The notes: generated from the sequence alone by a model not told the origin. A stretch of DNA of 64,000 nucleotides from CAYUCJ01 sp049282265 (GCA_049282265.1 JBAPTR010000199.1:62001-126000), one strand, 5' to 3'. Positions 35,339-45,471 are shown, numbered from the stretch's first letter. A program made the numbers and translations.

Positions 35339-36059
35339 AACATCCCCGCCATTCAAGCGAGTCATGCTTAAGTTGAGCGGGGAAGCCCTTATGGGGGGAC
35401 AGGTCTTCGGCATAGACCCGTTGATCTTGAAATCTATCGGAGAAGAGATTGCCTCTGTTTACGCTCATGGCGTTCAGATTGCCATAGTCATTGGTGGTGG
35501 AAATATATTTAGGGGTCTTGAATCTTCTTCTTACGGCGTTGGGAGGGTCAAGGCCGATTACATGGGCATGCTCGCCACAATCATTAATGCCCTGGCCCTT
35601 GGAGAAATCCTGGAACGTATTGGGGTGGAGACAAGGGTGATGACTGCCATTGACATGATCAAGGTGGCGGAACCATACATCCGGGGGCGCGCGCTCAGCC
35701 ATTTGGCCAAGAATCGCATAGTCATTTTCGGTGCCGGCACGGGGAACCCCTATTTCACAACAGATACGGCGGCAGCCCTGAGGGCCATGGAGATCGATGC
35801 GGATATCCTGTTGAAAGCGACGAAAGTCGATGGCATTTACGATTCCGACCCAGAAATAAATGCTTCCGCGAAACCCTTTCGCAGGCTTTCCTACAAGGAA
35901 GTCCTGGAGAAAAACCTGAAAATTATGGACCTGACCGCTGTTTCTCTGGCCATGGAACAAGGCCTGCCTATCAGGGTCTTCAACCTCGCAAAAAAGGGAA
36001 ATATTTTGAAAGTCATTGCCGGAGAGGATGTGGGGAGTTTGGTCACTGCCCATTCATAA
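35331..36059 (+). CDS. pyrH: Uridylate kinase
   Basis: 242 residues; phosphorylates UMP to UDP. The start is the ATG at 35331, immediately after GGAGAGGAGG, rather than an upstream frame inside tsf. Motifs: KRVMLKLSGEALMG, GGGNIFRG, and GTGNPYFTTDTAAALRA. Confidence 0.97.
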   Translation: MHRTSPPFKRVMLKLSGEALMGGQVFGIDPLILKSIGEEIASVYAHGVQIAIVIGGGNIFRGLESSSYGVGRVKADYMGMLATIINALALGEILERIGVETRVMTAIDMIKVAEPYIRGRALSHLAKNRIVIFGAGTGNPYFTTDTAAALRAMEIDADILLKATKVDGIYDSDPEINASAKPFRRLSYKEVLEKNLKIMDLTAVSLAMEQGLPIRVFNLAKKGNILKVIAGEDVGSLVTAHS

Positions 36060-36080
36060 GGACTGTAGAGGAGAGGAATC

Positions 36081-36638
36081 ATGAAACAGGAAATATTTTC
36101 TGATTTGCGTGAAAAAATGGCCCATACGGTCGAGGCACTTGAACGAGATTTCAAAAAAATCAGAACCGGCCGAGCCTCTACCGCCTTGCTTGAAGGCATC
36201 AAGGTAACCTGCTATGATACCCAAATGCCTCTTGAACAGGTTGCCTCTCTGTCTGTCCCTGAAAGCAGGCTTATCACGATTCAGCCCTGGGATCAGTCTA
36301 TCATTGGTGAAATTGAGAAAAGCATCCTCAAATCCGAACTGGGTCTGAACCCCATGAACGATGGCAAGTTAATACGGATATCTATACCTCCGCTGACTGA
36401 AGAGAGGCGTAAAGAACTTGCAAAACTGGCCAAGAAGATGGCGGAAGAAAGCAAGGTCGGCATTCGAAATCACAGACGTGATGCCAACGAGATGTTCAAA
36501 AAGCTCAAGAACGATAAGGAAATTTCCGAGGATGTGTTATTTAAATCCCAGGAAGACGTCCAGAAAGCGACTGATGAATTTATCACTGAGATAGATCGGG
36601 TCACGAAAGAGAAAGAAAAGGAAATCCTGGAATTTTAG
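36081..36638 (+). CDS. frr: Ribosome recycling factor
   Basis: 185 residues, the family's length; splits post-termination ribosomes with EF-G. Motifs FKKIRTGRAS, IRISIPPLTEERRKEL and VGIRNHRRDANE. The ribosome site is GAGAGGA. Confidence 0.97.
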   Translation: MKQEIFSDLREKMAHTVEALERDFKKIRTGRASTALLEGIKVTCYDTQMPLEQVASLSVPESRLITIQPWDQSIIGEIEKSILKSELGLNPMNDGKLIRISIPPLTEERRKELAKLAKKMAEESKVGIRNHRRDANEMFKKLKNDKEISEDVLFKSQEDVQKATDEFITEIDRVTKEKEKEILEF

Positions 36639-36809
36639 TGCCCGCTAACGCCTCGCCAACTCCGTCTGGGCCTAAACGGCAAGGGACATCACGAGCAGCC
36701 CTCGATCCCCCTTTGCAAATCTGCCTTACATCTGCATTGAGCCACGGATCCGGATATCACGCCATCAGATGCTTGCTGTTGACCATCATTCTTTTCGAAG
36801 GATAAGATA

Positions 36810-37577
36810 GTGTTCGATCCAGACAAACTCCCCCGTCACATAGCTATTATCATGGACGGAAACGGTCGGTGGGCCAAGCGCCGCAGTCTGGACAGGGTCC
36901 GTGGGCACCATGTGGGCGCCGAATCCGTCAAGGAAATTGTTCGTGCCAGCCGTGAAATTGGAATTCCCTGGCTGACCCTCTATGCCTTTTCCGAGGAAAA
37001 CTGGAACAGGCCCAAATATGAGGTCCGCGTCCTCATGAATCTCCTGAAACGTTTTCTGAAAGGTGAAATGGATGAGATGCACAAGAACGGCATTCGTCTT
37101 CGTGCGATCGGAAGAATTGAAAAGCTTCCCGCGGCTACAAGAAATACCCTGAATGAGGCTATTGAATATACTGCTCTCAATCGGGACATGACATTGACGC
37201 TGGCACTGAGTTATGGGGGAAGACAGGAGATTCTGGACGCCTTTCGACACCTGGGTTCCCAGGTTGAACACGGGGCACTTTCCCCTTCAGAAATAACAGA
37301 AGAGACGATTTCCCGCTCGTTATATACCTCCGACATCCCGGATCCCGAGCTCTTGATCCGCACAAGCGGCGAACATCGAATCAGCAATTTTCTGTTATGG
37401 CAAATCGCCTATACCGAAATTTATGTTACGCCGACCCTTTGGCCCGATTTTAGAAAAGAAGAGTATTACCTTGCAATTGAAGACTTTCAAAAAAGAGAAA
37501 GACGGTTCGGCTTTACTTCTGAGCAATTGATGAAATCACATTTGTATAAAGACCACAGGGAGACGATCGATAAGTGA
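36810..37577 (+). CDS. uppS: Undecaprenyl diphosphate synthase
   Basis: 255 residues from a GTG at 36810 after GAAGGATAAG. Cis-prenyltransferase making the C55 lipid carrier for cell wall synthesis. Catalytic Asp16 lies in IIMDGNGRWAKRR; LRTSGEHRISNF-like segment (LIRTSGEHRISNFLLW) is present near 190. The 170 bp before it hold nothing recognisable. cdsA follows one base later. Confidence 0.96.
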   Translation: MFDPDKLPRHIAIIMDGNGRWAKRRSLDRVRGHHVGAESVKEIVRASREIGIPWLTLYAFSEENWNRPKYEVRVLMNLLKRFLKGEMDEMHKNGIRLRAIGRIEKLPAATRNTLNEAIEYTALNRDMTLTLALSYGGRQEILDAFRHLGSQVEHGALSPSEITEETISRSLYTSDIPDPELLIRTSGEHRISNFLLWQIAYTEIYVTPTLWPDFRKEEYYLAIEDFQKRERRFGFTSEQLMKSHLYKDHRETIDK

Positions 37578-37578
37578 C

Positions 37579-38382
37579 ATGCATCTGAAACGCTGGCTCA
37601 CCGGCATCATAGCCGTACCCATACTTATCTTGCTTATCGGCCCGGGACCCAGGTGGGCCTTCTATACGATTGTCTACCTCGTTTCCCTGGTGGGCCTTAT
37701 GGAATTTTACAAGATAACCGCGCCGGAACTTCCAAGGATCCTTCAGGTCAGCATATACACTCTCACATTGCTGATTTTTTTCCTCTTCAAGAAAGGGAGC
37801 CTTTTTCTCGTTCTTGGGGTGTTTCCTTTTCTCGCCTTTTTCCCCATGGTGTTTTTCATGCTCACTTTCGGCCGTTCACAGAATGGCGCCTCAAAGAACC
37901 TGGGAAGCGTCGTCATGGGGCCCGTCTACATTACCCTTCCTTTGGCCCTGCTCCTGTGGATCGATCGGGCTCCTTCGGGTAACCTGTGGATTTTTTTCAT
38001 GCTGGCCGTTGTATTCGCGAGCGATACCGGAGCATTTTACTTCGGAAAACTCTTCGGATCCCATAAGATGTACAAGGCCGTCAGTCCGGGAAAAACCTGG
38101 GAAGGAGCAGTGGGGGGTCTTGTGAGCAGTGTTACCGCCTCTTTTGTTTTTTCAAGACTTGTGGAGCTGAACCAGCGCGACATCAGCATTGTCCTCCTCG
38201 CGGTCTGCCTCTCCCTGGCGGAACAATGTGGGGATCTCACTGAATCCATGATCAAGCGAAGCCACGGCGTAAAGGATTCCGGCCGCATTCTTCCGGGCCA
38301 TGGAGGGATTCTTGATCGAATAGACGGCCTGCTTTTTGCAATACCCATCATCTACGGTTACCTGTGGCTTTCAATGAAATGA
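37579..38382 (+). CDS. cdsA: Phosphatidate cytidylyltransferase
   Basis: 267 residues, multi-pass membrane protein (about eight hydrophobic segments). Makes CDP-diacylglycerol, the substrate of PssA encoded 4 kb downstream. The family signature IKRSHGVKDSGRILPGHGG is complete near the C-terminus. Confidence 0.95.
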   Translation: MHLKRWLTGIIAVPILILLIGPGPRWAFYTIVYLVSLVGLMEFYKITAPELPRILQVSIYTLTLLIFFLFKKGSLFLVLGVFPFLAFFPMVFFMLTFGRSQNGASKNLGSVVMGPVYITLPLALLLWIDRAPSGNLWIFFMLAVVFASDTGAFYFGKLFGSHKMYKAVSPGKTWEGAVGGLVSSVTASFVFSRLVELNQRDISIVLLAVCLSLAEQCGDLTESMIKRSHGVKDSGRILPGHGGILDRIDGLLFAIPIIYGYLWLSMK

Positions 38383-38423
38383 TCCTATCTTTACTATAGA
38401 AAGGCATTTCCAGGGCATTGCCT

Positions 38424-39584
38424 ATGAAAAACATAACCATTTTGGGATCCACCGGATCCATCGGGGTACAGGCCCTGAAGGTCATAGAAAGACATCCGGA
38501 CCATTTCAGGCTCGTTGCCCTTGGCGCGGGAAAGAATATCGCACTCCTTCAGCAACAGGTAAAAAAGTTCAACCCCCTTGCAGTGGCGGTCCGGGACGAA
38601 AGGCTTGCAGGGGCCATCGCACAGCGTTTTTCAGGGACGAACGCTCCCATGATTTTTTCAGGAACCCAGGGGCTGATACAACTGGTCCGGCTGGATCAGG
38701 TTGACACCGTCATCTCGGCCATGTCGGGCGCGGCAGGGCTCCTACCCAGTTTTTCGGCCATTCAGGCCGGCAAAGACCTTGCCCTGGCCAATAAGGAAAC
38801 AATGGTCATGGCGGGGGATCTGGTCATGAGGGAGGCAAAGAGGCAAGGCGTCGCCGTCCTGCCCATTGACAGTGAACACAGTGCTATACTCCAAGCGCTG
38901 CAGGGACACTGCCGGGACGACCTGAGGCGTGTCGTACTCACCGCTTCGGGAGGACCATTCAGAAGTCACTCGGCGGAGCAGTTGAAAAACGTCACCCTGG
39001 AAGAAACCCTCAATCACCCCAACTGGCAAATGGGTCCCAAGATTACCGTGGATTCGGCAACCTTGATGAACAAAGGACTGGAGGCGATTGAAGCGAAATG
39101 GTTTTTCGATCTGGACATGGATCAAATCAGCATTCTCATACACCCTCAGAGCATTGTGCATTCCATGGTGGAATATCGGGACGGGTCTACCGTGGCGCAG
39201 CTGGGTGTTCCCGACATGATGATCCCCATTTCCTATGCGCTCACTTATCCCAGACATTATGACAATGACCTTTTCCCCCTCTCACTTGAAACCGTGGGAA
39301 CGATCACCTTTGAGAAGCCCGACCTGAAGAAATTCAGATGTCTGGCGCTCGCCCTGGATGCCGCCTCAATCGGGCAAAGCATGCCTACTGTGCTGAATGC
39401 GGCAAATGAAGTGGCCGTTTCAGAGTTTCTGGCTGGACGAATCCGTTTTTTGCAAATAGCTGAATTGGTTGAAAAGACAATGGCACAGCATGTCCCCTAC
39501 CCTGTCGAGGCAATGGAGTCCGTGATGGAAGCGGACAGGTGGGGACGGGAGAAGGCCGGGAGCCTGCTTTCGGGTCTTTGTTAG
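38424..39584 (+). CDS. dxr: 1-deoxy-D-xylulose 5-phosphate reductoisomerase
   Basis: 386 residues; second step of the MEP isoprenoid pathway, feeding uppS. NADPH motif GSTGSIG at residues 7-13; metal and substrate region IDSEHSAILQ, then ASGGPF and HPNWQMGPKITVDSATLMNKG-type segment. An ATG at 38424 is preferred over a TTG two codons upstream. Confidence 0.96.
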   Translation: MKNITILGSTGSIGVQALKVIERHPDHFRLVALGAGKNIALLQQQVKKFNPLAVAVRDERLAGAIAQRFSGTNAPMIFSGTQGLIQLVRLDQVDTVISAMSGAAGLLPSFSAIQAGKDLALANKETMVMAGDLVMREAKRQGVAVLPIDSEHSAILQALQGHCRDDLRRVVLTASGGPFRSHSAEQLKNVTLEETLNHPNWQMGPKITVDSATLMNKGLEAIEAKWFFDLDMDQISILIHPQSIVHSMVEYRDGSTVAQLGVPDMMIPISYALTYPRHYDNDLFPLSLETVGTITFEKPDLKKFRCLALALDAASIGQSMPTVLNAANEVAVSEFLAGRIRFLQIAELVEKTMAQHVPYPVEAMESVMEADRWGREKAGSLLSGLC

Positions 39585-39655
39585 GAAATTTACTGGAAAA
39601 TGGTTTTGAGCTGCATTATATTACACTTATTCTGTTCCAAAAGCGGTGACAAAAT

Positions 39656-40735
39656 ATGACATTTTTTTCTTATTATTTACTCCCCTTTCTCATCATTCTG
39701 GGAATCCTGATTTTCTTTCATGAGCTGGGGCACTTTATCTTTGCAAAGTATTTTGGTGTAAGGGTACTGAAATTTTCTCTCGGCTTCGGAAAAAAACTGG
39801 TGGGCAGGAAATGGGGGGACACGGAGTATCTCATCTCCATGATTCCCTTGGGCGGCTATGTCAAGATGTTTGGAGAAACCGATGACGACAGCCAGCCGCT
39901 CACCCCTGAAGAAGAAAAATATTCCTTCAGTCACCAACCTGTCTTGAAGCGTATGGCCATTGTGGCCGCAGGACCCGTGTTCAACCTAATTTTGGCCCTC
40001 GTTATCTTTTGCCTTTTTTACATTGGTGTAGGGAAACAGATCATATTGCCCGAGGTGGGGCAGGTTCGGGAAAATTCTCCGGCGCAGACCGCCGGTCTTG
40101 AAAAAGGAGATCTCATTGTCGCGGTGGATGGCCGACAGATTTTTTCCTGGGATGAAATCAAAGAGGCCGTTCACAACCGTGCGGGACAAAGGGTGATCTT
40201 CAAAATCAAAAGGAATCAGGAATCCTTGACCTTCACCGTTATTCCCGAAGAAAGCCTCTCGCAAAACATCTTCGGTGAAAAAATCAGCACAGCCCTTGTT
40301 GGCATTGTAGCTTCGGGAAAATTCAAGACCCTTTCGCTGACTGCCGGGGCAGCCGTCGTAGAAGGGGGAAAAAAGACCTGGGATATCATCAGGCTGACCT
40401 GTCTGACCGTGGTCAAGCTCTTCGAGAGGGTCATCCCCATCAAGACCCTCGGCGGACCCATTTTGATCGGCCAGATGACCGGTCAGCTCGCACAGCAGAG
40501 CTTTGTTTACCTTCTCCCCTTCATGGCGGTTATCAGCATAAATCTCGGGATATTGAACCTGCTCCCCATTCCTATTCTAGACGGCGGCTTTATTGTTTTT
40601 CTTCTCGTCGAATTGATTATCGGCAAACCCTTGAGCCTCAAGAAACGCGACATGGCCCAGAAAGTGGGACTTTTCCTGTTGATTATGCTTATGGCAGTGG
40701 TCATTTTTAATGATGTAACCCGGCTTTTCCAATAG
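39656..40735 (+). CDS. rseP: Site-2 intramembrane metalloprotease RseP
   Basis: 359 residues. Zinc site His22-Glu23-x2-His26 (FFHELGHFIFAKYFGV) in the first membrane helix, one PDZ domain around 115-200, and the second zinc ligand in LLPIPILDGG. It has one PDZ rather than the two of E. coli. Cuts anti-sigma or signal-peptide remnants in the inner membrane. Confidence 0.95.
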   Translation: MTFFSYYLLPFLIILGILIFFHELGHFIFAKYFGVRVLKFSLGFGKKLVGRKWGDTEYLISMIPLGGYVKMFGETDDDSQPLTPEEEKYSFSHQPVLKRMAIVAAGPVFNLILALVIFCLFYIGVGKQIILPEVGQVRENSPAQTAGLEKGDLIVAVDGRQIFSWDEIKEAVHNRAGQRVIFKIKRNQESLTFTVIPEESLSQNIFGEKISTALVGIVASGKFKTLSLTAGAAVVEGGKKTWDIIRLTCLTVVKLFERVIPIKTLGGPILIGQMTGQLAQQSFVYLLPFMAVISINLGILNLLPIPILDGGFIVFLLVELIIGKPLSLKKRDMAQKVGLFLLIMLMAVVIFNDVTRLFQ

Positions 40736-40743
40736 AATCTCTT

Positions 40744-41475
40744 ATGATCCTTGCCCTCAATACTTCTACGCTCCAGTTTAGCCTGGCACTGCTGGATACG
40801 GATGGGGAAATACTCGCGGAGTGCATGTTTTCAGCGAATCATAAGCACTTTGAAGGCTTTGTCCCGGCAATCCATTTTCTCATGAATGCCTCGTCCGGAA
40901 ACGCTAAAGAACTCAGGGCCGTTGCCGTCTCTTTGGGCCCGGGGAGTTTCACCGGCCTTCGGGTTGGTCTTTCCACAGCCAAGGGATTGTGCCACGGATT
41001 GGACATTCCTCTGATCGGCATCTCAAGCACCGAGGGCCTGGCGAACCAGATACCTTTTTGCCCTCTTCCCATATGCCCTGTTATCACCTCAAGGCGGGGA
41101 GAAGTCTTTACGGCCCTTTTCGAAAGGGATGAGCAGAATGTTATGAAAAGGCTCATGGAAGACAGGAGCGCGCGCTTCGATGCCCTGCCCTCGCTCTTTC
41201 CTGAAGACGTGGTTTTCATCGGAAATGATTTCAGGCAACAGGCCCCGACCCTGCGGCATCTTTTTGGTTCAAAGACTGTTCTGGCACCGCCGCACCATTG
41301 GTATCTCAGAGGAGCGTCCATAGGTCATCTGGGTGCAATCCGGCTGCAAAAGGGGGATCTGGACGACCCAAGAAATCTCTCTCCCGCCTATTTCAGGCCA
41401 CCGGATATTCGCCCCAATCCCCATCCTCTGCTGAGAGACACCACCCATGAAGCAGGCGCCAACCATGGCCGATGA
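40744..41475 (+). CDS. tsaB: tRNA threonylcarbamoyladenosine biosynthesis protein TsaB
   Basis: 243 residues, ASKHA fold: MILALNTST at the N-terminus, SLGPGSFTGLRVG and AKGLCHGLDIP. Partner of TsaD in t6A37 tRNA modification. The C-terminal 30 residues (Pro/His-rich) appear unconserved. Confidence 0.93.
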   Translation: MILALNTSTLQFSLALLDTDGEILAECMFSANHKHFEGFVPAIHFLMNASSGNAKELRAVAVSLGPGSFTGLRVGLSTAKGLCHGLDIPLIGISSTEGLANQIPFCPLPICPVITSRRGEVFTALFERDEQNVMKRLMEDRSARFDALPSLFPEDVVFIGNDFRQQAPTLRHLFGSKTVLAPPHHWYLRGASIGHLGAIRLQKGDLDDPRNLSPAYFRPPDIRPNPHPLLRDTTHEAGANHGR

Positions 41476-41651
41476 GACTCCCTGCGGAAAACCACGAGGC
41501 TTCCCGGGGGAAAACCCTTTGCATTCATAATTGCAACTGAAATGAGACGATGAATTTGGATCTGTCCTATGGCATTGACAAATATGCATAAGACGTACTA
41601 TCTTTCAGCCAGTGAGCAAAGTCCGGAGGGCAGGTTTATACGATTGCCGAC

Positions 41652-42311
41652 ATGAATCTCTCGCGTGTAAATAACAAATGGCCGGTGGCCAGGGAGGGCT
41701 TGCCCTTCATCCTGACGGGCATCCTGCTCACGGTCCTTTTCTCTGTCTTCGGCTGGCATATACCGACCTTTTTCTTGGGGTTCATGACGATTTTCGTCAT
41801 CTACTTTTTTCGAGACCCCGGTCGAACCTGTAGCTGCCCGGAGGATGAGGTTGTCGCTCCGGCGGACGGTCGGATCGTAAAGATCCAGGAAATTGAAGAT
41901 GAAACGAATCCCCTGGGAGAACCGGCGATTCTTGTCAGCATCTTCATGAACCTGTTCAATGTGCACGTCAATCGTGTTCCGGTTTCAGGCACTATAGAGA
42001 AGGTAGACTACCATCCGGGAAAGTTTTTTTCAGCCAATCTGGACAAGGCTTCGTTACTCAATGAGCGTAACTGCCTTATCCTCGAGACCCGGACCTCCAG
42101 GCGCATTGCCGTAACCCAGATTGCCGGCCTCGTGGCCAGACGAATCGTTTGCTGGGCAGGAAAAGGAGACCGTTTTGAGACGGGCCAGAGATTTGGGCTC
42201 ATTCGGTTTGGATCCAGACTGGATGTCCACCTGCCTAAGAACAGCGAAGTGACAGTCCGAATGGGTCAAAAGGTCAAGGCGGGCCAAACCGTTATAGGAA
42301 GACTGACATGA
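41652..42311 (+). CDS. psd: Phosphatidylserine decarboxylase, short form
   Basis: 219 residues with two N-terminal membrane segments (18-54). The self-cleaving Gly-Ser pair lies at 187-188 (RFGSRLDV), generating the pyruvoyl cofactor; His residues in NVHVNRVP are conserved. Makes phosphatidylethanolamine from the product of pssA, which overlaps by ATGA. About 175 bp before it carry nothing recognisable. Confidence 0.95.
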   Translation: MNLSRVNNKWPVAREGLPFILTGILLTVLFSVFGWHIPTFFLGFMTIFVIYFFRDPGRTCSCPEDEVVAPADGRIVKIQEIEDETNPLGEPAILVSIFMNLFNVHVNRVPVSGTIEKVDYHPGKFFSANLDKASLLNERNCLILETRTSRRIAVTQIAGLVARRIVCWAGKGDRFETGQRFGLIRFGSRLDVHLPKNSEVTVRMGQKVKAGQTVIGRLT

Positions 42312-43123
42312 AAAGAAAAAGACGACCAAGAAGAAGAAAAAGGGGTATCTACCTGCTGCCGAATTTATTTACTTCGGCCAGTCTTTTTGGTGGATTTTAT
42401 GCCATTATTGCCGCTATCCAGGGGGAATTTCCACTAGCAGCAACAGCCATACTCATCTCTTGTGTCTTTGATGCCCTAGACGGTAAGATTGCCCGTTATA
42501 CGCAGACTTCCAGCCGGTTCGGGAGTGAATATGATTCCCTTTCAGACATGGTTGCCTTTGGGATAGCCCCCGGCATCCTGGTATTTCTATGGGCACTCAA
42601 ACCCTTTGGGCGGCTTGGCTGGCTTGCCTCTTTCATGTATGTGGTGTGTGGGGCACTCCGTCTGGCCCGATTCAATGTGCAGAAAGATACCATGGAAATG
42701 AATTATTTCAAGGGACTTCCAATCCCCGGGGCTGCGAGTCTGATCGCCTCACTGGTTCTCTTCGCCACGGCAATGGGAGGCATACCGGTTGGATCAAAGC
42801 ATATCCTCATCATCACACTCACCTATGTGCTTTCGTTCCTCATGGTCAGTACCGTTGATTATCCCAGTTTCAAGGGCCTGGAGTTTAAGAGTCGAAAGTC
42901 TTTCAACGTCCTCGTTTCCATCATACTGATAGCCGTTGTCATCGCCTACAAGCCAAAAGTGATGCTTTTTTTCGTCCTTGCCGCCTACACGCTGTCCGGT
43001 CCGGTCATCACCTTGTATCGGCTCAAGGCCAAACGGGCTGAAAAAAATAGGGCCGCTGAAGAAAGGGCTCGCACCGCTGCCAAGGAACTGAAGAGCGCAG
43101 CTGAAAATGGAGCCCCCCGGTAG
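42308..43123 (+). CDS. pssA: CDP-diacylglycerol-serine O-phosphatidyltransferase
   Basis: 271 residues, several membrane helices, with the CDP-alcohol phosphotransferase signature DGKIARYTQTSSRFG continuing to EYDSLSD. The N-terminus is very basic (KRKRRPRRRKRG) and the C-terminus is a charged Ala/Glu/Lys helix. Confidence 0.95.
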   Translation: MKRKRRPRRRKRGIYLLPNLFTSASLFGGFYAIIAAIQGEFPLAATAILISCVFDALDGKIARYTQTSSRFGSEYDSLSDMVAFGIAPGILVFLWALKPFGRLGWLASFMYVVCGALRLARFNVQKDTMEMNYFKGLPIPGAASLIASLVLFATAMGGIPVGSKHILIITLTYVLSFLMVSTVDYPSFKGLEFKSRKSFNVLVSIILIAVVIAYKPKVMLFFVLAAYTLSGPVITLYRLKAKRAEKNRAAEERARTAAKELKSAAENGAPR

Positions 43124-43131
43124 CAACCGTC

Positions 43132-43695
43132 ATGAGGATAACCGGCGGGCAGGCCAGAGGGAGGTTGCTGGCATCTCTGAAAGGGTTGGATATTCGGCCG
43201 ACCTCTGATCGCGTCAGGGAGGCCATTTTCGATCTTATCGGTCATGAGATGGAGGGGAGGATTGTCCTTGATCTTTTCGCAGGCACGGGAAGTCTTGGGC
43301 TGGAGGCCCTCAGTCGTGGTGCCTCCACGGCATTTTTTGCGGATTATTCCCAAAAGGCTCTCACCATGATAAGAAAGAATATCGCCCTGTGTGACTTCGA
43401 GCATTGTAGCAGGGTCGTCAAAAGGGATTTGACGAGAGGCCTTCCGAAAGCATACCCTTTCCTGAAGAAAACTTTTCATCTTGTTTTCATGGATCCACCC
43501 TATAGTAAGGGTTTCATACCCATGGTCCTTCAAAATCTGAGCACATCGCCGTCCCTCGCTGCACAATGTCTGATCGTGGCGGAATCTTCAAAGAATGAAC
43601 AGCCCCTCTCACGAGTGGGTCCTATTTCCATGCGTGACACCCGATCCTATGGAGATACCAGAATCACCATCTATTCTTACGAGGTCAAAAAATGA
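43132..43695 (+). CDS. rsmD: 16S rRNA (guanine966-N2)-methyltransferase RsmD
   Basis: 187 residues. SAM-binding VLDLFAGTGSLGLEALSRG and the N-methyltransferase motif DPPY near residue 121; the N-terminus MRITGGQARGR is typical. It overlaps coaD by 4 bp, a common pairing. Confidence 0.95.
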   Translation: MRITGGQARGRLLASLKGLDIRPTSDRVREAIFDLIGHEMEGRIVLDLFAGTGSLGLEALSRGASTAFFADYSQKALTMIRKNIALCDFEHCSRVVKRDLTRGLPKAYPFLKKTFHLVFMDPPYSKGFIPMVLQNLSTSPSLAAQCLIVAESSKNEQPLSRVGPISMRDTRSYGDTRITIYSYEVKK

Positions 43696-44189
43696 GCCAA
43701 AAATGTGCAATCTACCCTGGATCCTTCGACCCCATCACAAACGGTCACTTGAGCATTGTTGATCGCGCTCTGACGATATTCGATAAACTTACTATTGCTA
43801 TTCTCACCAATCCACAAAAGGAACCTCTTTTTTCCGTCAAAGAACGGATAGACATGATAAAAGAAAGTCTGAAGGGCTCGCCCAATGTGGAGGTGGATAC
43901 ATTTGGCGGGCTGCTGGTGGACTATGCCATTGAAAAAAAGGCCAATGTCATATTGAGGGGCTTGAGGGCGCTCTCTGATTTCGAATATGAATTTCAGATG
44001 GCCCTCATGAACAGGAAATTAAACCGGGAAGTCCAATCCCTGTTTCTGATGACCGACTACAAATGGTTCTATATCAGTTCAACCATTATCAAAGAGGCCG
44101 CAGGCCTCGGGGGAGACATCAGTGGACTGGTCCCGAAAATTGTCGAGAAAAGACTCAAAGAAAAATTTCGAGATGCAAAAAATACTTGA
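43692..44189 (+). CDS. coaD: Phosphopantetheine adenylyltransferase
   Basis: 165 residues; penultimate CoA synthesis step. IYPGSFDPITNGHLSIV holds the TxGH nucleotidyl-transfer motif; ISSTIIKEAA is the C-terminal signature. Confidence 0.96.
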   Translation: MSQKCAIYPGSFDPITNGHLSIVDRALTIFDKLTIAILTNPQKEPLFSVKERIDMIKESLKGSPNVEVDTFGGLLVDYAIEKKANVILRGLRALSDFEYEFQMALMNRKLNREVQSLFLMTDYKWFYISSTIIKEAAGLGGDISGLVPKIVEKRLKEKFRDAKNT

Positions 44190-44279
44190 CACATTCGTCG
44201 CCATAAGACATAGTGCTCGGACAATAGATTGAAATGAATGGGCATTTTTGCCAAAAGCGTTGGATGAGGAGGATAAAAG

Positions 44280-44573
44280 GTGGCCCTGACGAAAGAAAAG
44301 CTCATTAACAACATTTATCATCAGGTTGGTCTCAGCAAGAGCCATTCCAGGCTTGTCGTCGAAACGCTTTTTGAAATACTGAAGCAGACTCTGGAGCGAG
44401 GAGAAGACCTCCTGATCAGTGGTTTTGGCAAGTTTGCTGTCAAGGAGAAATCCGCCAGGAGGGGAAGAAACCCACAGACCACTGAGGACCTCCAGCTGAG
44501 AGCCCGACGGGTAGTTGTTTTCAAAACCTCTGGAGTTTTGCGGAACAAAATCAATCGAAATTCTAAAGGCTGA
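44280..44573 (+). CDS. ihfA: Integration host factor alpha-type DNA-binding protein
   Basis: 97 residues from GTG at 44280 after GAGGAGGA. HU/IHF fold with ISGFGKF, and the DNA-wrapping arm GRNPQTTEDLQLRARRVVVF. The length and arm favour IHF-alpha over HU. It converges on rlpA with an 11-bp overlap of the 3' ends. Confidence 0.9.
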   Translation: MALTKEKLINNIYHQVGLSKSHSRLVVETLFEILKQTLERGEDLLISGFGKFAVKEKSARRGRNPQTTEDLQLRARRVVVFKTSGVLRNKINRNSKG

Positions 44574-45348
44574 CAATAAAGGCCTCTTCGAACCCAAGCC
44601 TTTCCAATTTTTTCTCAATTTCCGTGGCCTTCTGCAAGGTATTTGACCGACTAACCCTTAAGCGGTAAAGGGCCGATCCACCTGGGGGTTCGTAAATTTC
44701 AACCCTTACGTAATCATAGATCACCTTGAGCCGTCTGGCGAGCCTCAATGCATTTTCTTTTTGGCGAAACGCCCCTATTTGCACCGTAAAATCCCCTTTT
44801 TCAAGGTCCCTGGCCTCGACCACCGGTTCTTTTCCAAACCGTGAATCATGCTCTCCCACCTGTCTTGCCAGTGCCTCGACCCGCACCCTCCCGACACCCG
44901 GCCCAACCAGACCGATATCCTTGGCCGCCGCGTAGGAAAGGTCGATGATTCTCCCCTTGATGAAGGGGCCGCGATCGTTAACCCTGGCCACGGTCTGTTT
45001 TCTGTTTCTCAGATTCAGGACTCTCACATAGGTTCCCAGGGGCAGGGTCTTGTGGGCTGCGGTCTTTTGATACATGTCATATGTCTCGCCACTGGCCGTA
45101 GGTCGGCCATGAAATTTTCGCCCGTACCAGGATGCTTGACCTGTCTGGACGAACCCTTGGGAGTGGGGAAGTGGATAGTACCGCTCTCCATTGATCACAT
45201 AGGGCCTGAAACCCGGACCCAGCTTTCCCGGCGGGATAACCACCGTTTTCTCCGGAGTCGGGGGCCATTTGACGTTTTCACTGGGCCCGGTGCAGGAGGC
45301 GGCAGCGCATAGCATGAGCAAAAGCAGTGAAAAAAGAAGTCTATTCAC
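44563..45348 (-). CDS. rlpA: RlpA-type lytic transglycosylase lipoprotein with SPOR domain
   Basis: 261 residues from a GTG at 45348 preceded by GAGGAG; the ATG at 45378 leaves that site inside the gene. Signal peptide MNRLLFSLLLLMLCAAAS with lipidated Cys19. Double-psi beta-barrel domain with ASWYGRKFHGRPTASGE, His in AAHKTLPLGT and Asp in VNDRGPF. C-terminal SPOR domain (DFTVQIGAFRQKENALRLA) binds denuded peptidoglycan at septa. Confidence 0.94.
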   Translation of the reverse strand: MNRLLFSLLLLMLCAAASCTGPSENVKWPPTPEKTVVIPPGKLGPGFRPYVINGERYYPLPHSQGFVQTGQASWYGRKFHGRPTASGETYDMYQKTAAHKTLPLGTYVRVLNLRNRKQTVARVNDRGPFIKGRIIDLSYAAAKDIGLVGPGVGRVRVEALARQVGEHDSRFGKEPVVEARDLEKGDFTVQIGAFRQKENALRLARRLKVIYDYVRVEIYEPPGGSALYRLRVSRSNTLQKATEIEKKLERLGFEEAFIVSL

Positions 45349-45471
45349 ATCTATTCTCCTCGGTAACGTGGGTATCATGTGAGCATATCACGGACGATAT
45401 TACCAGAGGCACCATATTTTTCAACCCTGTTTCTCATATGGGGAGATCCATCCGTCCCTTTTCGATTTTTC

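Noticed and set aside
36639..36809. A tRNA or small RNA between frr and uppS
   Set aside because: No cloverleaf or TTCGA arm could be drawn, and no terminator or promoter was evident.
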